From Bacteroidales bacterium UBA5197 (GTDB taxonomy: Bacteria; Bacteroidota; Bacteroidia; Bacteroidales; Lentimicrobiaceae): a stretch of 64,000 nucleotides of DNA. The DNA is taken from positions 1-64,000 of the forward strand of contig DHVX01000086.1 of NCBI GenBank assembly GCA_002412885.1, given 5' to 3'. A program made the translations under genes and the position numbers. Shown here in pieces: positions 8,491 through 16,554 of this stretch. Positions within the stretch are counted from its first letter, which is position 1; each line of letters opens with the position of its first letter. Under the pieces are notes generated by a model. That model searched no databases and was not told the origin of the DNA. It saw only the letters and a list, made by a program, of their open reading frames with translations.

Positions 8491-9363
8491 ATGTCGTTTG
8501 AACTAAAAATACGCGAACTTATTTCTGATAACTATTCAGGTTCTGCAGCCATTCTTGAGAAAATAATAAAAAGTATTCACACATACCTCAATGGCCAGGA
8601 TCTGAATACTGAGTATCTAAGGGAAAACCTGCTTAAAGTAACCACTCATTTTCCTGATCTGGCTGTACTTCACCATTTTTTACAGCAGTTTTTCGATCTG
8701 CTCGACGAACTTGAATCAAAATCGTTGTCGCATGAGCGTGCTGTTAAGAAGATAGAGCATTTTATTGATGACTACAATCATGAATGGAATGAAAGTATAG
8801 GAAAGGCTGCCGAGAAGATGGAAAGAATCATACATTTTCAGGGCAAAAGAGTACTGCTGCACAGCAACAGCTCAACCATTCATGTGCTGTTTGAACATCT
8901 GGCGAACCACAATATTTTCCCTTCGGTATATCAAACCATGTCGGGGCCGGTTTTTGAAGGCAAGCTTCAGGCGCGTGCACTTTCTGATCTGGGCTGCAAG
9001 GTGCATTTTATAAATGAGGCGGCAATTGGCCGGTTTATTTCTGAAATTGACTTTGCCGTGGTTGGTGCCGACAATGTTTTTACCGACGGGTTTACCAATA
9101 AAATAGGAACTTATCCCATTGCCTTGGTTTGTCGTGAAGCGGCAAAACCTTTTTATGTAATTTCTGATTCACGCAAGCGATCACCCATCGATTTCAGCAC
9201 CAGAACCAATGCTATTTTTGAACCACAAGCTCCGAAAAGTGAATTGTGGACAAACCCTCCGGGAGCCATTACACCAGTAAATTATTATTTTGAGTTTACG
9301 CCGAAAGAGTTGGTGACAGCCTGCTTTTTTGAGGATGCATGGTGGGATTTAACGAAAAAGTAG
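8491..9363 (+). CDS. eIF2B alpha/beta/delta-like (IF-2B) family protein
   Basis: 290 residues, a Rossmann-like IF-2B family protein (MtnA, ribose-1,5-bisphosphate isomerase and eIF2B subunits). An N-terminal helical domain (about 1-110) precedes the Rossmann part, with KRVLLHSNSST at 119-129, VGADNVFTDG at 191-200 (holding the Asp used by the isomerases) and GTYPIAL at 206-212. The loop that carries the catalytic Cys in MtnA (THCNTG) reads HSNSST here, so Cys is replaced by Ser. At 290 residues it is shorter than bacterial MtnA and closer to the archaeal or eIF2B-alpha type. Substrate unknown; a sugar or nucleoside phosphate ligand is likely. Diverges from fbaA. Confidence 0.8.
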   Translation: MSFELKIRELISDNYSGSAAILEKIIKSIHTYLNGQDLNTEYLRENLLKVTTHFPDLAVLHHFLQQFFDLLDELESKSLSHERAVKKIEHFIDDYNHEWNESIGKAAEKMERIIHFQGKRVLLHSNSSTIHVLFEHLANHNIFPSVYQTMSGPVFEGKLQARALSDLGCKVHFINEAAIGRFISEIDFAVVGADNVFTDGFTNKIGTYPIALVCREAAKPFYVISDSRKRSPIDFSTRTNAIFEPQAPKSELWTNPPGAITPVNYYFEFTPKELVTACFFEDAWWDLTKK

Positions 9364-9420
9364 GAATCTATTCTTTTCGAATGGATGCATCAATGATATT
9401 ACAGAATCATTGGAGAAAAT

Positions 9421-9849
9421 TTATTCCTGACTGTCAGCTCTGGTAGCTGTTTCCAGAGGTGGAGGATTAATTTTCTCGCTGACAGCAAATGCATTGGGGT
9501 AATCGCCCTTTATTTTTTGCAGAAACCCTTCGGCTTCGATGCGTGTTCTGAAATCACCTATTCTGATTCTGTAATAAGGTTCTTTAAAAGAAAGATAGGC
9601 TTCAACACCAGCATACCGTGATGTAAAACGATTTTGTACTTCAGTGGCTTTTCGCTTTGAATTTGCACCGGAATCGAAAAATATCTGAACCCGCCAACCG
9701 TCAAGCACAGCCTGATGACGGTTCAGGTATTTATGCTTATCTATCAACAGATCTACACGTTCATCGGCAACTATCTGAACACTACCTTGTTGCGCAAAGG
9801 CAACCGGCATTAAAAACAATACAAAGATGAATGAAATTACAAAACGCAT
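9421..9849 (-). CDS. Secreted SPOR-domain protein
   Basis: 142 residues. Signal peptide at 1-19 (cleavage near AFAQ), then a short linker and a SPOR domain at about 50-130: WRVQIFFDSGANSKRKA, then YYRIRIGDFRTRIEAEGFL, the usual beta-alpha-beta pattern ending in a repeat of it. SPOR domains bind denuded peptidoglycan glycan strands, often at the septum, so a periplasmic cell-wall location is expected. The gene starts 6 bases after the stop of the universal stress gene and is probably cotranscribed with it. Confidence 0.88.
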   Translation of the reverse strand: MRFVISFIFVLFLMPVAFAQQGSVQIVADERVDLLIDKHKYLNRHQAVLDGWRVQIFFDSGANSKRKATEVQNRFTSRYAGVEAYLSFKEPYYRIRIGDFRTRIEAEGFLQKIKGDYPNAFAVSEKINPPPLETATRADSQE

Positions 9850-9855
9850 AACAGA

Positions 9856-10707
9856 CTAACGGGTAGAAATTGAATATATTTCCTTGGGTTGAATACTCAA
9901 GACAGGAACCGGTGAATGATTCACCATTTGCTGGGCATAAGGCCCCAGTAAAATATTGGAGGCATTGGTCTCCTGCTCCGTCATAATGGCAATAAGATCG
10001 GCATTGACCTTAATCGCATAGTCGATGGAAGCATTGGTAATGTTATCGGCATGTACGCCTTCCAGATAATGATTTATGCCTTCATCCGAAATGGCTTTCT
10101 GAACCTGACGGGCATGATTGTCAACTTTACGGTGTACAGCCTTTAATGTAGTAGTGTAGAGGGCAAGAATGTGAATATCAGCTCCGAATGCTTTGGCCAT
10201 TCCAATTGTAAAAGGAACTTTCTCTCTGGTATCAAGGGTACTGTCAATTGGCAAAACTATACTTGTAATCCCCTCTTCCCTCATATCGAAATCATAACGC
10301 ACAGTAACCACAGGACAAGGCGCATAGGAAACAATTTTATAAGCATTGCTGCCAATCCAGAATTCCTCATATCCTGTAACGCCATGGGTGCCGGCAATAA
10401 TCAATGAAGCATTGTTTATCTTCGCCTGATTGGCCATCTCCTGATAAACTTTCCCTTTTCGAAGCTTGTATGACAGTTTGCCATTTTTCATCATCCCCTT
10501 TCTGGACCTCATGATCTCGTCCATATTCTTCACAGCTTCATCGCGAAATTCATTGGTATCGGTTGAAAAAACCGAATCCTGATTGACATGACCATCAACC
10601 CACACCATCATTACATTACTTTTTACATGATTGGCAAAGGCAATGGCATAATCCAGGGCGTGAAGCGAACCCTTGGAAAAATCTATGGCTACAATGATCT
10701 CTTTCAT
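9856..10707 (-). CDS. Tandem-domain universal stress protein (paralogue)
   Basis: 283 residues, the same length and architecture as the protein at 6288-7139 and clearly paralogous (both share GTHG..G.EEFWIGSNA and LGPYAQQMV.HSPVPVLS). The first UspA domain has the nucleotide loop GTHGVTGYEEFWIGSN (about 107-122); the second has the degenerate MTEQE...LGPYAQQ in its place. Cytosolic; expected to be induced by stress or growth arrest by family analogy. It leads a two-gene unit with the SPOR gene 6 bases downstream. The fbaA and eIF2B-like genes lie between the two paralogues, which face in opposite directions. Confidence 0.9.
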   Translation of the reverse strand: MKEIIVAIDFSKGSLHALDYAIAFANHVKSNVMMVWVDGHVNQDSVFSTDTNEFRDEAVKNMDEIMRSRKGMMKNGKLSYKLRKGKVYQEMANQAKINNASLIIAGTHGVTGYEEFWIGSNAYKIVSYAPCPVVTVRYDFDMREEGITSIVLPIDSTLDTREKVPFTIGMAKAFGADIHILALYTTTLKAVHRKVDNHARQVQKAISDEGINHYLEGVHADNITNASIDYAIKVNADLIAIMTEQETNASNILLGPYAQQMVNHSPVPVLSIQPKEIYSISTR

Positions 10708-10876
10708 GGCAAAGTGGGTTATGGTTGCAAGGTGCTAATTTAGGTTTTTTTATTAAACCAACGGGCAAATGAAAACCGATTTTTCCGATTTGCCTCTAAT
10801 ATCATGTTTTAGAATGTCCATTTTATTGTTTTAATACTGTGATCTGAAGAATTGCCAAAAGCTTTAACTTTATCGC

Positions 10877-11602
10877 ATGCATTTCAACACCCGGGGATTC
10901 GTTTTTCACGTGATACGATATGGCGATTCAAGCGCCATAGTAAAGATTTATACTGAGCAATTCGGATTAAAATCCTATCTGGTGAAAGGCCTGTACACCA
11001 GGAAATCAAAAATCAGATCGGCACTTTTTAACCACATGAGCATGCTTGATATGGTTGCTGATCACAGAGAAAACCGATCGCTCCACTTTATTAAAGAAGC
11101 AAGCTTGTGCAAACAAATGCCTGTTATTCATGACGATATGTCGCGAAGTTCCGTGTTGATGTTTATCAATGAACTTTTGTTTAAATGCATAAAAGAGGAA
11201 GAGCCCAACCCCGGCATTTTCCATTTTATTGATGCATCGGTTGATTTATTGAACAACCCTGAAATATATCTTCCTGCATTTCATTTGCTGTTTATGCTGA
11301 GATTGACTTCTTTTCTGGGATTTGCGCCGCGTTTTTCGAAAGTGGCTGAGGGTCGGTTTTTTGATATGGAAGAAGGACTCTTTATGGATTCAGAACCGCT
11401 TCACCGGTATTACATTTCAGGAGCTGCTGCCTCAATGCTTGAAAAACTTCAATTGACCGATTTCATTTCTCTGGGCGAAATTCAGTTTCCACGCGAAGTG
11501 AGAAACGATTTGCTTTCCCGTTTGATTGAGTATTACAGACTTCATATTCCCGATATGGGCGAAATGAAAACCGTGAAAGTGCTTCAGGAGGTGCTTTCGT
11601 AA
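10877..11602 (+). CDS. recO: DNA repair protein RecO
   Basis: 241 residues, normal for Bacteroidota RecO. Works with RecR (and RecF) to load RecA on SSB-covered single-stranded DNA. The N-terminal OB-fold is seen at 1-80 (TRGFVFHVIRYGDSSAIVKIY, then SYLVKGLYTRKSKI), followed by the helical C-terminal domain (FLGFAPRF at about 145). The four Cys of the zinc site found in some RecO proteins are not evident. A TAACTTTA sequence 15 bases before the start is close to the -7 box. The TAA stop overlaps the left direct repeat of the inserted element at 11611-11930. Confidence 0.92.
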   Translation: MHFNTRGFVFHVIRYGDSSAIVKIYTEQFGLKSYLVKGLYTRKSKIRSALFNHMSMLDMVADHRENRSLHFIKEASLCKQMPVIHDDMSRSSVLMFINELLFKCIKEEEPNPGIFHFIDASVDLLNNPEIYLPAFHLLFMLRLTSFLGFAPRFSKVAEGRFFDMEEGLFMDSEPLHRYYISGAAASMLEKLQLTDFISLGEIQFPREVRNDLLSRLIEYYRLHIPDMGEMKTVKVLQEVLS

Positions 11603-11610
11603 TCCTAATT

Positions 11611-11930
11611 CAATGTCGTTTAGTTAAGAAAAATTGTCTTCGACTCCGCTCAGACTGACAGTCATCCTGAGTTGTAACTCAAAAAATATTTGAGCATAAT
11701 GCGGAGATGACAGTTAAATCAAGCGTTTAAACACTTCGACCGCTCAGTGTGACATTCGTGTTAGGTCAGTAATGATTCTCTTTAATGCACACGTTATCAG
11801 CTCTATACGATGTCCTCCTGAGCGGAGTCGAAGGACCAGACGAACAATCTGTCATTGGTAGTCCCGCACGTGCGGGAAAGGATACTTTTTCATTTTTTAT
11901 TCCTTCTGGGGTCTTAACTAAACGACATTG
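11611..11930. mobile_element. MITE-like element with 10-bp target duplication
   Basis: 320 bp, without a transposase ORF. Perfect 19-bp terminal inverted repeats run from CAATGTCGTTTAGTTAAGA (11611-11629) to its reverse complement at 11912-11930. A perfect 10-bp direct repeat AATCCTAATT flanks it (11601-11610 and 11931-11940), as expected for a target-site duplication. Inside are members of the dispersed CTTCGACTCCGCTCA palindrome family (11638-11660 and 11811-11833) and a segment matching 50810-50860. The direct repeats contain the stop codons of both recO and the convergent glycosyltransferase gene. The 10-bp duplication would suit mobilisation by an IS4-type transposase (inference). Confidence 0.8.
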
Positions 11931-11934
11931 AATC

Positions 11935-13440
11935 CTAATTGATCTTTTGGTATAAACTGAAAAACTCATCCCTCCATATCATTCGTGTACTATGCTGATT
12001 GGTTTTCAGGTAATGTTCCAGCGCCGGATCTGGCAAGCCTGAATAAACAAGGTAATGCGTTGGATCTAATGGGTTCAATTCATTATAAATTTCAAAAGAA
12101 CTTGACAATGGATGATGCGACATTGCCTTGCGCCCTGAAAATCGGGCCAGTGCCCGTGGTTTAATAAAAACGATTCTCGATTCTTCGGATGTTACTGAAG
12201 CAATTTCTGCAAATGCATCCTCTACATGTGTTGCATAGGGTCCATCTTCAAATTTATCTTCCGATGAAAAATATCCAGGCATCACCTGAAGGTAAGTAAT
12301 CAGTATAAGTATGGAAACCCCTGATGTAATCCATTGTATTGATTTTGAGGTTGCCAGCAATTGCAATGTTTTCAGACTATAAATCATGATCACCGGTGCA
12401 AGAGGCAGCAAAAACCTGAACCCTGCATTATGATAAGGATATACCATCAGCAACCCGATATAAATTACAGTAATCCAATCTATTAGTGCAGGTATCTTTG
12501 AAAATGAAAGGACAAGACCTGTAATAAAAAATGCAAAAAACAAGGAAGCCAGAGGAAATCCGATCCAGAAAAGCGGAGAATCGGGATTTATGAAAAACAA
12601 ACGAATGGCTTCAGAGTAAACATAAATGTTGTTGGCAATGGCTTCAGAGGTTTTTCCGAAATCAAAAATATTGAGATAGCCGCCTCCAACAGCACCGCGC
12701 ATAAAGACAATGTGGGAAATAAAATAAATGCCCATTGAGAGCAAAGCTGCATAAAAATGACCTTTCACTGCAGGCAAAGTTTCCTTAATGGAAATCTTAT
12801 TGTATCGGGCAATGATAATCCGTTGCGTTGCATAAATAATGAGCGATAGCGGCAAAACAAGTCCAATGGTTTTGGTGGTGATGGCAGCTCCGGCAACTAA
12901 TCCGGCGAATATCCAATTCTGCTTTTTCAGGACTTCTGCCCTGGAAATGCAGAGCAGGAATATTGCAAAAAACAAAGCAAATGGAATGTCAGCCATTATT
13001 TCTGCTTTCAGTTGAATGACATATGGATTGTAATAAATCAAAGCACTCAACAGAATTGCTGCCGGCCAGCCCGAATACTTATAAATTAAAAGCACGGCAA
13101 GCAAGGCAGTAAGAATCAGCAATATGGAAGTCAGGTAATTATATGGAACTACGAAATTGCCATGCCGGGCAACAATGGGAGCAATCATCAGCGGAAATCC
13201 GGGCGGGTAAGCGCTTGGACCAAGACTGGAGTATTCCGGATTGTAAATATATCCGGTTTGGGTCATGGGTTTTCCCAAAGAAATATTTTCGGCTTGTTCA
13301 AGGTATTGTGCAAAGTCATCACCCCAATCGTGATCATTCCTTAAATTCAGGAATAAAAGAGGTAAAAAAACCATAAATGCAAGCAGAACCAAAAAACTCT
13401 GTCTGAGTAAAACAACCGAAAAGATTTTTTTTATTTTCAT
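11935..13440 (-). CDS. GT-C (PMT/ArnT-like) membrane glycosyltransferase
   Basis: 501 residues with about ten to twelve hydrophobic segments. The first loop after helix one carries WGDDFAQYLEQAENI, with the acidic DD/DE signature of GT-C enzymes that use polyprenyl-phosphate sugars (GT39/GT83 type). The YPPGFPLM segment at about 75-85 is also typical. Likely adds a sugar to a lipid or protein on the periplasmic face; acceptor unknown. A C-terminal soluble part (about 385-501) would lie in the periplasm. Its stop codon falls in the direct repeat of the adjacent 320-bp element. A TACCTTTG promoter box lies 21 bases upstream of the start. Confidence 0.78.
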   Translation of the reverse strand: MKIKKIFSVVLLRQSFLVLLAFMVFLPLLFLNLRNDHDWGDDFAQYLEQAENISLGKPMTQTGYIYNPEYSSLGPSAYPPGFPLMIAPIVARHGNFVVPYNYLTSILLILTALLAVLLIYKYSGWPAAILLSALIYYNPYVIQLKAEIMADIPFALFFAIFLLCISRAEVLKKQNWIFAGLVAGAAITTKTIGLVLPLSLIIYATQRIIIARYNKISIKETLPAVKGHFYAALLSMGIYFISHIVFMRGAVGGGYLNIFDFGKTSEAIANNIYVYSEAIRLFFINPDSPLFWIGFPLASLFFAFFITGLVLSFSKIPALIDWITVIYIGLLMVYPYHNAGFRFLLPLAPVIMIYSLKTLQLLATSKSIQWITSGVSILILITYLQVMPGYFSSEDKFEDGPYATHVEDAFAEIASVTSEESRIVFIKPRALARFSGRKAMSHHPLSSSFEIYNELNPLDPTHYLVYSGLPDPALEHYLKTNQHSTRMIWRDEFFSLYQKIN

Positions 13441-13460
13441 CCTGACTTCCTTGTCTGGCG

Positions 13461-13468
13461 CAAAGGTA
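13461..13468 (-). promoter_or_regulatory. Bacteroidota -7 promoter box for the GT-C gene
   Basis: TACCTTTG on the minus strand (CAAAGGTA as written), 21 bases upstream of the start codon at 13440. Identical to the fbaA box. Confidence 0.5.
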
Positions 13469-13637
13469 TTGAAAAGAGTTTACATGCTTTAGTCTGCCAG
13501 CTAAAGGAAGAAAAAATGCCGGAGATTCCTAAAGTTTCATGAACTAAATCAAAACCACCCTTACTACGTATTTAAATTTTGATGCATCCAGGCCAATCGC
13601 GAAGTGATTTCATCCTTATACGAATGGATTTAAGCCC

Positions 13638-14804
13638 TTACCTTTCGTATAGCCCTTTTTTCAACAATATGTAGTTTTCCATCAACGGCACACCATGTGC
13701 AAAAACAGAATGAATTTCAAGGTTCTGATTCAGAAGCAACAAATCGGCATCCATTCCCGGAGCAACTTTTCCTTTTTGCCTGAGTTTAAGGATGCGGGCC
13801 GGGTTCGAAGTAAGCACCTGAAGTGCAGTTTCGAAAGGTATTTTTTCTTCCACAACGGCATCGCGCAATTCTCTGAGGTTTGAAGATGGAAGACCACTTT
13901 CAAGCCTGATGAGTTCTCCGCTTACCGGATCAAAACCAGGCAATGACCCGCATGCATCCGAAGTGAAAGTAATGTGCTCCGAAGGAACCCCTGCATCCAG
14001 AAGCTGTTTCAGCGCTTTTGATGGTTTTATCTCATACTCAGGAAAATACGGATAGGAGCTGGTGGTTATATCCACATAACTATGCATTGCGTACTTTTTT
14101 GCATCTTCAAAAATGTAGTTGTTGCGATTGATGTGTGTTGGCAGAAACTGCCTCAGCGTGAGTTCGCTGTTTTCCACGACTTTGTAGAGAGGTCTGAACG
14201 GGTCTTTGGCATCTCCCATATGTATGTTTACAATTCCTGCTTTCCCGCCAATCATGCCTGCCACACGTGCATGGGCTGTAATGCGTGTTAACTCTTCTAC
14301 CGATGGCACCGAAGATCTGTGATCGGAAACAGCCACTTCACCGACTCCTATAACTTCTTCAATCAAAGCAATATCCCGGGCTATATCACCGGTAATTGTC
14401 GGTGTCGGGACCTGATATGAACCTGTGTACATCCATGCCGAAACACCTTCGGCACGCAATGATTTCACTTTCATCAACACACTTTCAACGCTGCGGGTAA
14501 TACCATCTGTGCCCAGGCATCCTACAACAGTGGTAACCCCTGCTTTTATAATATCGCTTAGCTGAAGCTCAGGAGTGCGGCTTGCAGGACCTCCCTCTCC
14601 GCCTGCTCCGGCAATATGAACGTGGGCATCAATAAAACCGGGCGTAAGTATAAGTCCTTCGGCTTCTATTACTTTAACAGACAGATTTCCGGGCAATTCA
14701 ATTTTTTCAGCAATCAGAACTACCTTTCCGGCAGCAAGCAGAATGTCTGTTTTGCCCAGTTTTTCAGGGGCATATATTTCGGCATTTTTGATGAGAGTCA
14801 GCAT
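13638..14804 (-). CDS. iadA: Isoaspartyl (beta-aspartyl) dipeptidase
   Basis: 388 residues, close to E. coli IadA (390). A binuclear-metal amidohydrolase that splits beta-aspartyl dipeptides. Metal ligands appear in order: HVH (61-63), the bridging Glu in GVGEVAVSD (about 151), HMGD, PTHINRN and TSDACGSLPGFD near the end. The TIM-barrel start GFIDAHVHIAGAGGEGG is diagnostic. It lacks a signal peptide and is cytosolic. It diverges from a secreted cyanophycinase-like peptidase whose product, beta-Asp-Arg type dipeptides, is the kind of substrate IadA handles; the pair therefore suggests a pathway (inference). Confidence 0.93.
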   Translation of the reverse strand: MLTLIKNAEIYAPEKLGKTDILLAAGKVVLIAEKIELPGNLSVKVIEAEGLILTPGFIDAHVHIAGAGGEGGPASRTPELQLSDIIKAGVTTVVGCLGTDGITRSVESVLMKVKSLRAEGVSAWMYTGSYQVPTPTITGDIARDIALIEEVIGVGEVAVSDHRSSVPSVEELTRITAHARVAGMIGGKAGIVNIHMGDAKDPFRPLYKVVENSELTLRQFLPTHINRNNYIFEDAKKYAMHSYVDITTSSYPYFPEYEIKPSKALKQLLDAGVPSEHITFTSDACGSLPGFDPVSGELIRLESGLPSSNLRELRDAVVEEKIPFETALQVLTSNPARILKLRQKGKVAPGMDADLLLLNQNLEIHSVFAHGVPLMENYILLKKGLYER

Positions 14805-14951
14805 AAACAGGTAATTTTAAATACAAACCTACATGAAAACATTGCATTTAACAAATTAAAATTCAGGCTGGCAAAACAAACCATGATTAACTTATATAGG
14901 AAATATTTTGATTTTGAATCAGTAAAGAAGTTTCTCAGGCTATACATTTTG

Positions 14952-14959
14952 TATGTTTG
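14952..14959 (+). promoter_or_regulatory. Bacteroidota -7 promoter box for cyanophycinase gene
   Basis: TATGTTTG matches TAnnTTTG and lies 31 bases before ATG 14990. Because it overlaps a possible upstream start at 14957, it also argues that 14990 is the true start. Confidence 0.55.
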
Positions 14960-14989
14960 CTGATTGTCATTGCGTTTAACAATAATGTT

Positions 14990-16264
14990 ATGAAAAAAGT
15001 CCTCTCTTTTCTTTTCACTTTCTTTTCCCTGCTTGCACTGGTTAATGGCCAAAGTCCAAAAGGCAATCTGATGATTGTGGGTGGTGCGCTGAGCAGTGAC
15101 AATAAAGAAGTTTATGAAAAAATGATCGAACTCTCAGGAGGGGTCAGTCAGGCTAAGTTTGCCGTGATTCCATCGGCCAGCGGAGTTCCGGCAAAGGCAT
15201 TTGAGAGTTTCAGCAAAACCATGGTTGGTTATGGGGTTAAGCCCGAAAATATTATACTTATCAATGTTGCCATGGTGGACGACGACAGCACTCCCGATGT
15301 AAATGAGATGCTTTGGGCGGGCAATGCCAGCGACCACAGGGTTGCCAGGGCAGTACTTTCATGTTCGGCAGTTTGGTTTACAGGCGGCGATCAGCTGCGC
15401 ACCATGATGACCCTCACACAACCCGATGGCTCTCCCACAAAGGTTCTTGAAGCCATCCGCGAGGTTTATAAACGAGGCGGCCTGATCGGGGGGAGCAGCG
15501 CAGGAGCCGCAATTATGGGTCCGGTAATGATTGGACGGGGAAGCAGTGCAGGCACTTTTCTTCTCAGCAAAAACAGCAACTTTACACGGCCAGATGAAGA
15601 AAATGCAGAAGGAGAATCACTTTTGCTTACCAGTGGTCTGGGATTCTTCCCCGAAGGAATTACAGATCAGCACTTCAACCAAAGAGCCAGGATTGGACGA
15701 CTTGCTGCAGCGCTTTCCAGCCCCGACTGTCATACAAAAATGGCTTTTGGCATTGATGAAAATACCGCATTGTATTATTCCGCAGCCGATCGGAAAATAA
15801 CCGTAATTGGCGAAAACGGAGTTACCATTCTTGATGCATCCGCTGCAGTTTTTAATACAAAAAGTAGGATTCCGTCAATTGCCGGGCTGAATGTCAGTTA
15901 TCTGGAAAACGGGGATTCATTTTTTCTTCACGAAAACAGGATTCTGCCGGCAGCAGGAAAAGAGCCAACTACCGGAGCGGAAGCTTACGCGCTCTCCCAT
16001 CCTGCACAGAACGGTATTTTTGCTGCATCTGACCCCGGATTCCGCGAGCTGATTACCCGTTACCTGATGAATAACCGGCAATTGCAATCGGTTAACAGCT
16101 TCGGATTCAATGGCGATTACGGAGTAAGCATTACATTCACAAAAACACCGGAAAGCCGGGGTTACGTTTTGAAGGCGAAAAACGGGAAAGAGAAATACAC
16201 CATTGCAAATATCAGGATGGATATAAGTCCGGTGAAAGTGCATTTCGAACCCTGGCAGGAATAA
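14990..16264 (+). CDS. Secreted cyanophycinase-like peptidase (S51)
   Basis: 424 residues from ATG 14990, which opens a clear signal peptide (hydrophobic 5-19, cleavage near VNGQ). The S51/cyanophycinase core follows: GNLMIVGGALSSD at about 25-37, FTGGDQLR at about 128, and the nucleophile elbow GGSSAGAA with Ser170, next to IGRGSSAGTF. The HFNQRARIGRL motif contributes the His. The first 290 residues are the catalytic domain; about 130 extra C-terminal residues are unassigned. Cyanophycinases release beta-Asp-Arg from cyanophycin; the signal peptide implies scavenging of external polymer. A divergent iadA gene would complete the breakdown. Confidence 0.82.
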   Translation: MKKVLSFLFTFFSLLALVNGQSPKGNLMIVGGALSSDNKEVYEKMIELSGGVSQAKFAVIPSASGVPAKAFESFSKTMVGYGVKPENIILINVAMVDDDSTPDVNEMLWAGNASDHRVARAVLSCSAVWFTGGDQLRTMMTLTQPDGSPTKVLEAIREVYKRGGLIGGSSAGAAIMGPVMIGRGSSAGTFLLSKNSNFTRPDEENAEGESLLLTSGLGFFPEGITDQHFNQRARIGRLAAALSSPDCHTKMAFGIDENTALYYSAADRKITVIGENGVTILDASAAVFNTKSRIPSIAGLNVSYLENGDSFFLHENRILPAAGKEPTTGAEAYALSHPAQNGIFAASDPGFRELITRYLMNNRQLQSVNSFGFNGDYGVSITFTKTPESRGYVLKAKNGKEKYTIANIRMDISPVKVHFEPWQE

Positions 16265-16355
16265 AAAGAATTTTAGGCTCATTTAATCCGGCGTTTCCGG
16301 AAGTTCGTTATTAAAATATACCTCTTAGCCTGATTAATTCATCAACCTTAATTTT

Positions 16356-16415
16356 GGGCTATAGCCCCGTAATACCGGCGGTCTTCGATTACCCCGACCT
16401 TAAAAGCCGGGGTAA
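16356..16415. repeat. Two hairpins in the cyanophycinase 3' spacer
   Basis: GGGCTATAGCCC (16356-16367) is a perfect 12-bp palindrome, and TTACCCCG (16389-16396) pairs with CGGGGTAA (16408-16415). Neither is followed by a clear T-run, so termination is only possible. The remainder of 16265-16529 shows no gene. Confidence 0.4.
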
Positions 16416-16529
16416 CTCAAACGGTTATTTACAATCACTATAGTTTCCCTTTCAATGTTTGATAATCGCCTTTCGGAACACTTTATATGTCAGCCGGATA
16501 ATTTTTTTAGCTTTCCCCTATCCATTTCC

Positions 16530-16537
16530 TAACTTTG
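16530..16537 (+). promoter_or_regulatory. Bacteroidota -7 promoter box for nitroreductase gene
   Basis: TAACTTTG matches TAnnTTTG, 17 bases before ATG 16555. Confidence 0.55.
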
Positions 16538-16554
16538 TATCAAAAGATCAAACC

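Noticed and set aside
11766..11969. Short minus-strand frame in the 320-bp element
   Set aside because: Repetitive non-coding sequence; extends over the glycosyltransferase gene end and lacks protein-like composition.
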